Of a stretch of DNA of 64,000 nucleotides, positions 1-10,097 are shown piece after piece. Origin of the DNA: Cololabis saira (lineage: Eukaryota > Chordata > Actinopteri > Beloniformes > Belonidae); NCBI RefSeq assembly GCF_033807715.1, contig NC_084601.1:17972690-18036689 (forward strand), read 5' to 3'. Both the position numbers and the translations under genes were made by a program. The stretch's first letter is position 1. Each line of letters starts with the position of its first letter. The notes under the pieces were generated by a model. It had not been told where the DNA came from. It did not search any database and saw only the letters and a program-made list of their open reading frames with translations.

Positions 1-300
1 CAACACAAAATTATTTTGATCCATGCACCTGAGTAGCACATTTTATAAAATTCTTGCCAATTAATTCTATAACTTAATGTTGCTTGACAGTTAAGTTTAA
101 CTGTAAACAGCCTTGATTTGAACTGTCATTGTAAATTCTCCTTTGAATCACAAATTGTTGCAATTCAAAGATGGTCAGCTCTTGGGGGCCCCCTTTGGGC
201 TCATGGCCCCAAGCATTTGCCTGGTATGCCAGTTGGCAAGCAGTGCCTCTGATTATGCTAGCAGTGTCAATGCATTCATTTTTTTAATTCATTCATAACC
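1..300. other. Unannotated AT-rich flank
   Basis: I see no coding signal or clear repeat. A G/C-rich patch near 184-215 sits inside AT-rich sequence and may be the eroded edge of the repeat that follows. Confidence 0.4.
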
Positions 301-394
301 ATGGTAATAAGGAATAGCCTCCTCATTGGGCCTGCATCCCAAAACCCAGGGGGGGCCCCTGCCAATTTATGGCAGCCCAGGACCAGCTATAAAG

Positions 395-560
395 AGCAGC
401 CCCCTCTCTTTTTCTCTCATAGCAAGGGGAGCCACGTCACTGCAAACGCCAGTTACGTAGCTGGAAACATCAGTTATGTCGCTGCGTTTGCATTGGTGCA
501 AAAGTTAAAGCAACAACAACGTATTTGCTCTAATACGGACTTGGCCCACGTAGCACCCTC
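395..560 (+). mobile_element. Fragment related to the MITE at 49167-49768
   Basis: The stretch with GGGAGCCACGTCACTGC, then CAGTTACGTAGCTG, CATCAGTTATGTC and CAACAACAACGTA lines up in order with the middle of the intact MITE at 49167-49768. No terminal inverted repeats (TIRs) are seen here, so it is an internal fragment. A 191-aa open frame covers 301-876, but it crosses three unrelated repeat pieces and I do not regard it as a gene. Confidence 0.6.
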
Positions 561-642
561 CGTGGATCATATCGCTAAAAGACAGGTTGTCTCATCCTCA
601 GACCAGTGCTGCTTTGCTGCAACCAAGGCTACGTTCACACTG

Positions 643-718
643 CAGTTCCCAAGTGACCCAAATCCGATTTTTTGCTCATATGTGACTCAGATCCGATTTG
701 TTTATAACAGTGTGAACA
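643..718. mobile_element. Short TIR-flanked MITE (about 76 bp)
   Basis: GTTCACACTG at 643-652 is answered by its exact reverse complement CAGTGTGAAC at 709-718. Between them two diverged copies of a motif ending ATCCGATTT lie in tandem. From memory, similar short units are common in fish genomes. No clear TSD is visible, so the superfamily is not assigned. Confidence 0.55.
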
Positions 719-719
719 G

Positions 720-1345
720 GGGGAGCCGACGGGGAGCGGACCGGGTCCAGCGTGGGGGAACGGACGGGGAGCCGACCGGGTCCAGCGCGGGGGAGCCGAC
801 CGGGTCCAGCGCGGTCGGGATCCGCACAACGGGGTATGAGAAGTTTATTTACTGTTGTGCTTACCTGCCACGCTGATGGACAGAAACTGCCGCCGATGGT
901 GAGTTTTAAAAGAAAAACTTTGCCTAAAGAGACTTTTCAAGCCGGAGTCATTATAAAGGCAAATGAAAAGGGCTGGGTGGATGAAGAGATGATGATCGAG
1001 TGGCTGAGGCAGGTCTATGTGCGGCGACCCGGTGGTTTTTTTTTATTCTTTAATGCGGAAACAGAAGATGAAGACTTTGAAGGGTTTGATTGATGTGAAA
1101 AGTGAAATAAAATATCAAACTAAGTTTTGCTCCCGCTCTATTTTTAAATAAGCACACTGCTTGTGTGTGTGTTCTGCAGCGCGTGTGTGTTTTACGGCGC
1201 GCGCGTGTGCAGCTCCGTCTGTGTAGACTGCGCCTTTTGGGTCGGTGTGCCGTATGTGTGTTTCAAATCCAAAAATTACACAAAAAAATGAGGGTGCGCC
1301 TTTTCACACGGTGCGCCGAATGGTCGTGAAAATACGGTACAAATA
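720..1345 (+). pseudogene. Pogo/Tigger-like transposase remnant with 3' terminal region
   Basis: From about 838 the frame reads LFTVVLTCHADGQKLPPMVS, then FKRKTLPKE, KGWVDEEMMIEWL and RRPGG. This is the core of the pogo-type DDE_1 transposase (Tc1/mariner superfamily) between the first and second catalytic Asp. The frame then jumps to an acidic tail (ETEDEDFEGFD) that resembles the C-terminal end of these proteins, so most of the catalytic domain is deleted. The upstream 730-830 part is a GC-rich tandem (GGGGGAGCCGACCGGGTCC type) and not transposase. Downstream, GTGCGCC-rich sequence ending near GAAAATACGGTA at 1326-1338 resembles the terminal repeat of this family. The element is dead. Confidence 0.65.
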
Positions 1346-2600
1346 TAATCTGAAGTTTGTGTTTAATGTTTAGTTAGTTGTTGTTTATGCTGGTTGCAAA
1401 GGTCTGTGCTCGGACTCCTTCCTTCACTGTCATTCTATAACGCCACCCCTGGCTGGCATGCACGTTGAGACGGATTTTGCTGTTATCATTTCCTGATAAG
1501 TCAGGTGGTGCCCCGTTTTGATTTATTCATTTTTATAATTCATTTTGATAAGTCCTCTTAATTATTAATTATTATTAACTATTGTAAGACAATTATTAAT
1601 AACTCCCTAATAAATGAACCAGCACTCCCTTTGTTGCACAACAAAGACCATCAAAGGTGTTTATATGACATAAACTGAGTGAAATTTTAAGCAGAAATGT
1701 CGTGTTGGCTCTAACTCAAAAATGCAGCATGTCATTCTCTTTCCATCCCCATATACACATTCCTCATCTTTTAATTTCTGCATACAGTATTGTCTTATAT
1801 TAATATTTTTTTCCTGTTGATTCCGCCACCATTCCAAAGCACTGATCTTCATTTTTTTTCATCACTCTTCAGTGTTCACATGTCTGTAGAAGGTCAATTG
1901 ATCTGTTTTGGGATTGTGGGAAATGTTTGAACTAATTGTTCATGACACACACGCACAGAATACCTGCACACGCACACAGACAAAGGGCCCTTCACTTTAT
2001 CAAGGGAGGAAGATAAACAACTCTGGATAGGGTGAGAGACAAGGTGGGGATGTTAAATGTGCTGCTCTAAATGTCTTCACACATTACCTGTTAACTGATG
2101 CTGAATAAGGGCATCTGTCCTTCTCAGGAAGATCTCCGGGTGTAGCGTTCATGTGTGAGTTAGTGTGTGTGATAATGTGGATGCAAGTGTGACCTTTAGA
2201 GACTTGCTGCGATTGCAGGTATTTTCTTTGCAACAAAATCAAGCAATTAATCAAAAGGTCAATAATACATTTCATTACAGTAACAGTCTGTTTGATCCGA
2301 GAAATAACAGTGAAATGGAATGCAAAAAGAGTTTTGAGGAGCAGCAAGTGTTGGATCAAGTAATGGAAATATTGTGTTAAATATTAAGTGAAATTCAATT
2401 TGACGCAAAAACCCTTTATTAATACTCAAAGAAGAAATGATGCATTGCAGTAATTGTTAGTGCTGAAGCCCCTCCAAAGAGTCATTGGTGGTTACAGCAG
2501 TCTGTGTTACAGAGAATCTGAAGAAGCCTCTGACTGAAGACTGAAGACTGAAGACCGATGTTGAATCACTGTATTATTAAATAGATGCTCAGGGTTGTTT
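1346..2600. other. No supported feature
   Basis: AT-rich sequence with no recognisable gene or repeat. Open frames here (for example 1661-1852 minus and 2165-2380 plus) are short and match nothing I know. A small triplet of TGAAGAC repeats lies at about 2537-2556. Confidence 0.4.
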
Positions 2601-3255
2601 ATTGTGTCTTTCATTTTGTGCAGCATTTTTTTTGCACAATCAGCTCCAGAGGCTACAGAATAGTCCCCAGAAAAGAGTGTCATTTTTAGTCACTGGCTTT
2701 GGTGCTACTATCCCAAGAGTTAACTGTACTGTAGATGGGATTGCGCTCTCCATCACATACTTGAAGAAGGTATTAACCATTTTACTGCATACACTGAAGG
2801 AACTGAGCTTCCTCAAGAAGTAAAGTCCACCGTGTTCATTGTAGACCGAAGTAAAGAGCATCAATGTTGAGTTTCCAGTCCAGGCTGATGTCTAGATAAA
2901 CACTGATGCAATTAAGCTATAGTCCCACAAGGTGCAGATCTGCCAGGCACTATGAACTACAACCATTCCACTCAATGACAGTGGTTTCACTGAAGGGGCG
3001 GTGAGGAGGTTAAGAAGCATTTAAGAAGCAACTACCCCCCTTCTCTGCTAAAAAAAATATGTTTCAAGTCTATTTTTGTGGTAGACCTGCTGAAAAATTA
3101 GAGCCAGAGCATAAAAAACAAGCAAGGCCCACCACTGGTTAAGAAAACACCTCTATGGTACTTCAGAGCAGATTGAAGAGGATTGTTTTTGGTTGTACAA
3201 GGCAGGATGTCTTCCACAGCAACTTGGAAGCAAGTACCCCATGTTCAGCCACTTC
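2600..3255 (-). mobile_element. LINE fragment, antisense (Rex-like family)
   Basis: On the minus strand the frame reads LYFLRKLSSFSVCSKM and, just upstream, VYLDISLDWKLN. The same segment occurs in the plus-strand LINE at 26380-27210 (LYFLRKLRSFCLCSKI). Near 3180-3235 the antisense of a WKTSC-type linker before the reverse transcriptase is visible; it is much better kept at 33040-33060. The copy has internal deletions and many stops. The clade (Rex1/Babar-like) is my best guess, not demonstrated. Confidence 0.55.
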
Positions 3256-3964
3256 TGCTTAAATTACATGATATTTTGCATCTCTGACTACAGATCTCTT
3301 TCATTTCTTCGTTGGAGCTTGCCCTCCAGTTTTTTTTCCCTGTACACATTTTTTTTTTATCTTGAATTTTGATTTTAAGTTGTTTTTTGTACTATTTTCA
3401 ACAGTTCTCTGTCTCCCTCTCCTATGACTGTTTTTTCGTGTTAAGCAGCTCTTTCAGATTAGTCAACCTGCAGAGAAGAAAGGCTCACCCAAAACATTTT
3501 GTACATTTATCAAATCTTGTGTTCACTGCGCATCAGCCACAGCCAGCCCATAAAAACAACGGTACAGATGGTACTATTAATACACTGAAACTAGCTTTAC
3601 TAAATGTCAGGTCTTTGGCAGGGAAACTGTTTTTAATTAATTATTTTATTTTAAAACACAAACCAAATTCAATGTTTTTAACAGAAACCTGGTTAAATCA
3701 GGACTACAGCTTCATGAGTAAACATAGATGGAATAAGAAAGGAAGAGGAGAGGCTGCTCTGTTTAGTGACTCCCTTCAATGTAAGCAAATGTATTTTTAA
3801 AACTATTCTTCATGTGACTCTTAGGTGGAAATCCTTGTCCTGTGTGTTGTTTCTCTGTGTTGATTATGATTGTATAACTGTTGTTGCGAATGTTAACATC
3901 CATGTTGATAACCTTCAGCACATACAGGCAAAGGAACACACAAAAACCCACAACAAAGGACATA

Positions 3965-4400
3965 AGGTACGTTTCCACTAGCAGGAGTTCCGAGTAGTTT
4001 TTTGGGGCCCAGACGTGGCGCCTGTTTCCATTAACAGGAACGACCCTGTAATGTGGCCTTCAGAAACCTTTACAGGGGCAAAAAAGTGCCCAGTTTTTTT
4101 TTGCCTAGAGGGGCTACCTGGTGGGTCGCCTCTGCTGATTGGGTATTCTAAAAGCAGGACATTGCGTTCAACCCTCTCACGTGAACTTAACTCATGTGAC
4201 CACAAATCATTTAATCATTTGAACCACAGGACATTTTGCTACTAGTACATTTAAAGCAGTAAGAAAGTAAATGAAAAGAAACGATGGATGGACTGACGAG
4301 TCTGTTCAGGTCTTGCTGTCATATTACACCTACATAGAGGTCTGGCGTGGGGGTTTCTTTTAATCTCAATCGCTACGACAGCGGTGTATGTTTAGAAAAA
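3965..4400 (+). mobile_element. Harbinger-like DNA transposon fragment
   Basis: The left edge GGTACGTTTCCACTAGCAGG begins exactly where the L2 endonuclease reading stops. This is typical of fish DNA-transposon ends. Near 4283 a short frame reads DGWTDESVQVLLSYY, which resembles the start of the Myb/SANT-like second protein of PIF/Harbinger elements. No matching right TIR is visible, so this is a truncated copy. Assignment to the superfamily is inference. Confidence 0.45.
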
Positions 4401-4569
4401 AAATCAAGTAGCATCCGTTTTTAACGTGTTTCTTCTTCTTTTCATTCTTCTACTAGCTATATGCGACCACCTGGTGGTCAGCAGCGTTATTTTCTCAGTC
4501 ATGGGTTCTTGGGTGGCGCTACAGTGTAGTGGCTGCACGCCAACTGAAAGGGCTGAGGAGAGGTTCCTT

Positions 4570-4797
4570 TCTGGCATCTGCACCTGTGTCTCGTTAACCC
4601 TTGAGTATATCTGGTCTTGTCTTTCCCTTGCTCCCTGCTGGTACGTACTGTTTCCTCCCTCCGTGTTTCCATGTGTTTGTAGTTTTTGATTCTTGAGTTT
4701 TTTTGCCATCCTGCAAAGCAGCGCTTTTTGTTTGATTAAATAAATCTCAGCTTTTTTTTTAACTCCTGCCCCCTGCTCTCCATCTGGGTCTGACAAC
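4570..4797 (+). mobile_element. Old LTR fragment, Ty3/Gypsy-like
   Basis: The order of motifs (CACCTGTGTCTCGTTA, GTATATCTGGTCTTGTC, CCGTGTTTCCATGTG, GCAGCGCTTT, GATTAAATAAATCTC, CTCCTG, TCTGACA) follows the 3' two thirds of the 338-bp LTRs at 18573 and 20759, with considerable divergence. It ends in TGACA like them. No partner LTR is nearby, so it is a solo or truncated LTR. The AATAAA near 4738 would be its poly(A) signal. Confidence 0.6.
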
Positions 4798-6019
4798 AAC
4801 CATTTCACCACACTTGTGGCTTTTTTGAGAGTTCTATTAATGTCAACAGACGCTTCCAAGCAGAGACCACCAAGAAATGGTACATAGATAACAATACTCG
4901 TGAAATGTTTATTTAGATCTACTAATCCACCTTCCTCCTCCTCCTCCACTCACCTTCAGTGAATGGGCTTGCGGATAAATTCAGTGGTAAAATTATTAGT
5001 ATTATTGATACCATTGCCCCGACCAGGGTGAAGATGATTACTGCTGAAAAGAAACCTCCCTGGAGAAATGCTGCATGGATCAGAGCTGAAAAAAGAGTGT
5101 CAGAAAGCTGAACGAAGGTGCGAAAAAACTAAATTACAGGTTGATTATGACATTTGCAAAGAGAGACTGAGCATATATAATACAGGGCTGAAGAATACAA
5201 GGCATTTGTATTGTTCTGATATCATTGCCAAAAACAACATAATGCACACTTTGTTGACTACTGTTGACAGGCTAACTAATCACCCTGAATCAGTGGACCC
5301 TGAACTTCTATCCAAACATGCCTACAATGAGTTTGCCTCTTTCTTTACTGACAAAATTCAGAAAATCAGACAGCTCCTATGATAGGTGCAGGATATGTGC
5401 CAATATATCTGTGTCAACTGAGAGAAACCATGACACAGATTTGTCCAATAACTTGTAAGAACCTGGATGACATCATATATCACCTGAACTACACCACTTG
5501 CTAGCTTGATACTCTGCCAACTTTTTCAAAAATGTGGCACAGTGTATGGCCTCAGAGCTCCTAGACATTGTAAATACATCTCTGCTTTCAGGTATATTTC
5601 CTCAGTACCTAAAATCAGCCGTCTAGCCACTTATAAATAAGAATAGTCTAGACAGGTCACTTATGAACAGCTATAGGTCCATATCGAACCTACCCTTTCT
5701 GAGTAAAGTCACAGAAAAAGCAGTTTTTCAACAGCTGTATAACCTCAAGCATGGACAAGACTTGTCCAAGCTTATCTTCAGTGAACTGGACTACTGTAAC
5801 ACTGTTCTCACGGATCTCCCTAAAAAAAAACTCATCAAACAGCTGCAGTTAGTTCACAACACTGCTGGCAAAGTTCTCACTAAGACCAATAGATTGGACC
5901 ATATACAGTAACTCCAGTTGTTATATTTTTACACCGGCATCATGTCAGTCACAGAATAGATTTTGAAATACTGCTGTTTATTTATAAATATCTTCACTAG
6001 CAAGGACCACGCCATCAAC

Positions 6020-6125
6020 AGGATACGTTTAAATGATTTATTGATACGAAGATGATAACGATGACGATGGTGATGATAATGGCGATGACAATGGCGATGA
6101 TGATGATCTATGGATCAGTCGATGC
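6020..6125. repeat. Short GATGRC-type minisatellite module (small copy)
   Basis: A run of GATGAC, GATGGC and GATGAT hexamers lies between an AT-rich left flank (TTTATTGATACGAAGATGAT) and the right flank GATCTATGGATCAGTCGATG. Both flanks are also found, in the same orientation, around the 740-bp array at 6690-7435, so the two are copies of one module. Confidence 0.6.
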
Positions 6126-6520
6126 GTTGTGGGGAAGCTGGTAGGGAATCCGCCGCAGCGCCCGGGCAACGACGAACCCCCAAAACCGTGGATTATTTAA
6201 GGAGATGAGACTGAGCGGATCTGAGGTCGCTAAGATCTGAGCGAATGTAGCGATGATAGTTGGGAGGACCATCGGCCCATGAGCTGTATGAGGTGCTCTG
6301 GGATACGTGGCGGGAGGCTGAAGTGGCGGCTCCGATCCTAAGGAGTGACCGGAGTAGTGCGTTGGGGAGATGCCAGATAAGGAGAGTATATGACGGAAGC
6401 GATGGTGAAACCAGAAACTGGTGACGACTGTCCTGACTCGGACGCAAGGATCTGTCGAAGATGTGCTCTGTGTTTTCCAGGAAGACAAGTAGTTGGCCAG
6501 GGTCTCGAAGTATTCAGGAG
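6108..6520 (-). pseudogene. Tyrosine recombinase of the DIRS-like element (frameshifted)
   Basis: The minus strand reads PISPEYFETLANYLSSW, then HHRFRHILSLSGISPTHYSG-H-S, the run-up to the conserved HxxR of tyrosine recombinases. A frameshift follows, and the next frame continues LRIGAATSASRHVS and, after a gap, NYHRYIRSD, in which the last Tyr is the expected nucleophile. In this family a Gly-Arg-Trp usually precedes the Tyr; here it is blurred. The catalytic Arg and Tyr are therefore in different frames. It would have cut and joined the circular DNA intermediate. Confidence 0.7.
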
Positions 6521-7960
6521 AGATTGGTCTTCGGGGATGAGAAACGAGAAAGAGAGTCGGTGATGGCGGTGGAGTGACCGGGGACATGTGCTGCATGGAG
6601 GATAAATTGATGTATGGCTGAGTGCCAGACTAGACGGCGCATGAACAGCATGATGGATGTGGAGTTGGAGCGTCCTTTATTAATTATGTCGATACTTATC
6701 GATATGAAGATGATGGCGATGATGGTGGCGAAGAAGATGGCGATGAATGATGATGGCGATGATGATGATGGCGATGATGATGATGGCGATGACGATGGCG
6801 AAGGCGAAGACGAAGGCGATGACGATGATGGTGGCGAAGACGATGCCGATGATGATGGCGATGAATGATGATGGCGATGAAGATGATGACGAAGGCGATG
6901 ACGATGGCGAAGACGATGACGATGACGATAACGATGCCGATGCCAATGACGATGCAAGTGATGATGACGATGGCGATGACGATGACGAAGGCGATGACGA
7001 TGACGATGAAGATGATGGCGATGATGGTGGCGAAGACGATGCCGATGATGGCGATGAATGATGATGGCGGTGGTGATGACGAAGGCGATGACGATAACGA
7101 TGACGATGCCAATGACGATGCAAATGATGATGGCAATGACGATGTCGATGCCGATGACGATGGCGATGACGAAGGCGATGACGATGACGGTGGCGAAGAC
7201 GATGCCGATGATGGCGATGATGACGATGTTGATGGCGATGACGAAGGAGATAACGATGACGATGAAGATGATGGCGATGATGGTGGCGAAGACGATGGCG
7301 ATGATGATGGCGATGAATGATGATGGCGATGATGATGATGATGGCGATGATGATGATGGCGATGACGATGGCGATAACGATGATGATGCCAATGACGATG
7401 CAAATGACGATGGCAATGACGATGATGATCTATGGTTCGGTCGAAACGTTGTGGTATTCGTTTGCGCGCTCTGAGGGCCGTCCTGCTGCGAACCATCTGC
7501 CATCGTAAAAGCCCCCAAAACCGATTGAAGGAGCAGCATCAGTGTATGGATTGATGTCGTGGGGGTGAGCCAGTTGGTCATCATAAAAGAAAGTGATCCC
7601 CTTCCAGGTGGCAAGGAGGTTGAGCCACAACGAAGCTCGGCACGGCTCGAGTTGTCTGGGGAGATGGGAGACAAGAGAGATGGAACAGCGGAAGCGATGG
7701 ACGGCAAGTGTGAGATGAAGGCCCGCCCTTGGGGAATAATGCGCATGGCAAAATTGAGGTGGCCCAGGAGGGAGAGGAGTTGGCGTTTGGTGCAGCCTGG
7801 AGCTAAGAGGAAATAGAAGACCGATAAATAAGAAGACCGATTCGGTTGAGCTTTCGGTTGGAAGAGAAGCCTGAAACAGATCCGTATCGAGAGTGATACC
7901 AAGGAATTCGAGGGAGGTGGAGGGGCCTGCCGTTTTCTCAGCGGACAATGGAACCCCGAG
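6512..7960 (-). pseudogene. Reverse transcriptase C-terminus and RNase H of the DIRS-like element, split by a minisatellite
   Basis: Reading down from about 7948 on the minus strand: EKTAGPSTSLEFLGITLDTD (RT palm/thumb, as in DIRS/Ngaro enzymes), a frameshift, LLSLLGHLNFAMRIIPQGR, then ITFFYDDQLAHPHDINPYTD and GFGGFYDGRW, an RNase H start with its first Asp (YTDA). At 7435 the domain is broken by the (GATGRC)n array and resumes at about 6690 with INKGRSNSTSIMLFMRRLVW and HVPGHSTAITDSLSRF. The catalytic YxDD part of RT, which should lie further upstream, is not found. Confidence 0.75.
6690..7435. repeat. (GATGRC)n imperfect minisatellite, about 745 bp
   Basis: Hexamer-based array of GATGAC, GATGGC, GATGAT and GGCGAA units with a higher-order pattern. 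Because the period is a multiple of three and no unit contains a stop in most frames, long open frames appear on both strands (acidic Asp/Gly, Met/Ala-rich, or His/Arg and Ser/Pro). These are composition artefacts, not genes. It interrupts the RNase H domain of the DIRS-like element. Confidence 0.9.
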
Positions 7961-8199
7961 TTCGGAGAAAACTGAAGTCAGGGTGACCAGGCCGGAAGCG
8001 GGTGGCGATGAGAGAGGGGTAACGATGAGGAATCATTCAAGAGATGGACGAGGAAGGAATGCCGTGGTTGTTGGAGAGGATCCAGCAGAGGGCCTCTGAA
8101 GGTGTCGAAAAGTTAGGGGCTACTCTTGCAGTGACTGACTGCAAGTAGTATGCACCTCGCCAGCGGACGCTGAAGTACACCAGCCCGGAAGCGGGTGGC

Positions 8200-8825
8200 G
8201 ATGAGAGAGGGTGCCAGAAACCCTGGCCGGATCTAGCGGCTGTAGTTGGTGGAGGTGGGCTGAGGGGGGCAGTGGCATCCCGGTGCCAGTAACCCCGGCT
8301 GAAGTTAGCTGTTGTAGGTGCTGGAGGTGGATTAGGTGCTGGAGGTGGGCTGAGGGGGGCAGTGGCATCCCGGTGCCAGAAACCCCGGCCGGATCTAGCT
8401 GCAGTAGTTGGTGGAGGTGGGCTGAGGGGGGCAGTGGCATCCCGGTGCCGGAAACCCCAGCCGGATCTAGCTGCCGTAGTGGCATCCCGGTGCCATAAAC
8501 CCAGCCGGATCTAGCTGCTGTAGTTGGTGGAGGTGGGCTGGGGGGGGGCAGTGGCATCCCGGTGCCAGAAACCCCAGCCGGATCTAGCTGCCGTAGTGGC
8601 ATCCCGGTGCCATAAACCCCAGCCGGATCTAGCTGCTGTAGTGGCATCCCGGTGCCAGAAACCCCAGCCGGATCTAGCTGCTGTAGTTGGTGGAGGTGGG
8701 CTGGGGGGGGCAGTGGCATCCCGGTGCCAGAAACCCCAGCCGGATCTAGCTGCTGTAGTGGCATCCCGGTGCCAGAAACCCCAGCCGGATCTAGCTGCTG
8801 TAGTGGCATCCCGGTGCCAGGGACC
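8200..8825. repeat. Tandem repeat, 45-bp core unit plus longer variant
   Basis: The core unit includes GTGGCATCCCGGTGCCAGAA, then ACCCCAGCCGGATCTAGCTG and CTGTA. Some units add a spacer with GGTGGAGGTGGGCTG and a run of G. About ten units can be counted by eye. Units are nearly identical toward 8560-8820, suggesting recent turnover. The open frames over it (for example 8120-8809 minus) follow from a period divisible by three. Confidence 0.85.
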
Positions 8826-8829
8826 TTGG

Positions 8830-10066
8830 GGAGGGAGTGAGGAGATTGCTGGTGTGGGTGGAAATCCGACCTGCGAACGACGGCTATGGGCTGATCCGGA
8901 TTGTCCGCGTCCTCTTCCCTCCGATGGCGGAGGTGGGCTGGAAAGGCTGGAAGATGGTGAGCTGCAGTGATGCCGGATGTTCAGAAGGGATGAACCGGGT
9001 GGAATGTGGACGACTGAAGAGGCAGAAGTTTCTGGGTGGCTGTCAGGCTCGGGAGAGCGGTGTTTCGGGCACGGCGGCGGCTGAGGAGTTTGCCTCCTCC
9101 GAAACATGGCGGGGTGTGCTAGCATCCCGGTGCTAGTAACACCGCTGAGTTAGCTGTTGTAGGTGTTGGGGGTGGGCTGGGGGGGGGGGGGCTAGCAACC
9201 CGGTGCTAGTTACCCCAGCCCCGAAGTTAGCTGTTGTAGGTTTGTTTGCGCAGGTTTGGCCGGAACCGGAGAAGTGCGGGAAGCGAAAGCGTTGGGATGA
9301 CGGGCGGCGGGACCAGCCGCGGACAGGGCGAACGAGCAGCTGCCCACGGGGCCGGAACGAGTCGAGGAAGAAAACCGGGCCGAAATGCGGTGGGAGGGAA
9401 GCCAGGCACTGGCCGGAACTGGGGAAGGGCGGGAAGCGAAAGCGTTGGGATGACGGACGGCGGGATTAGCTGTGGACGGGGTGAAATGAGTAGTTGCCTG
9501 CGGGGCCGGAACGGGTTGAGGAAGGAAACTGGGTTGAAATGCGGTGGGAGGGATGCCGGGTACCGACATCACGATGCCGGTGGCCCCCAACCGAGGTAAC
9601 CTGCTGGGACTGATGGAGCTGGGAAGCAGAGGATCCTGGCAACCCGGTGCCAAGAGCCCCTTCTAGCGCTGGCGGTTGAGGCTGCTGAATGAGCATAGCC
9701 AGGGTTTCTAGCATCCCGGTGCTAAAAACCCCGGCTGAGTTAGCTGTTGTAGGTGCCGGGGGTGGACTGGGGGGGGGCCTAGAAACCCGGTGCTAGCAAC
9801 CCCGGCCGAAGTTAGCTGTTGTACTTGCTGGAGGTGGGCAGTGTAACGATGGAATCGTTTATGTTTCCACACGGACGGCTTAAGGTGAAAGACCGCTCAT
9901 GTGCAGTTGAGGTTCCTGCAATGAGGCAACGTTGTTCGGAGATTATGTTTAACGAGAATGTTAATAAAAGACCTTGTGAGTAAAGGTAATGCTCAACGTC
10001 CGGTTTGTACGATCGCTTCTCTTTTACTATTGCGGTCTATGGGAAAAGCTTTCGGGGCCCCATGGG

Positions 10067-10097
<31 letters not shown>

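Noticed and set aside
301..876. 191-aa plus frame as a gene
   Set aside because: It crosses a MITE fragment, a small TIR element and a GC tandem; no domain.
3369..3480. Upstream codons of the L2 frame as an L2 ORF1 or start region
   Set aside because: The first 35-40 residues do not look like L2 protein; only the part from about 3480 does.
6514..7902. 462-aa minus frame, and several 100-270 aa frames on both strands
   Set aside because: They run through the GATGRC minisatellite, whose period keeps many frames open; only the flanking RT/RNase H parts are real coding remnants.
8200..8825. Regularly spaced repeats, CRISPR-like at first glance
   Set aside because: Units are contiguous without unique spacers and the setting is eukaryotic.
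8120..9125. Frames of about 200 aa with repeated HRDATTAARSGWGF or PAGSSCCS peptides
   Set aside because: Translation of a 45-bp tandem repeat; no independent sign of coding.
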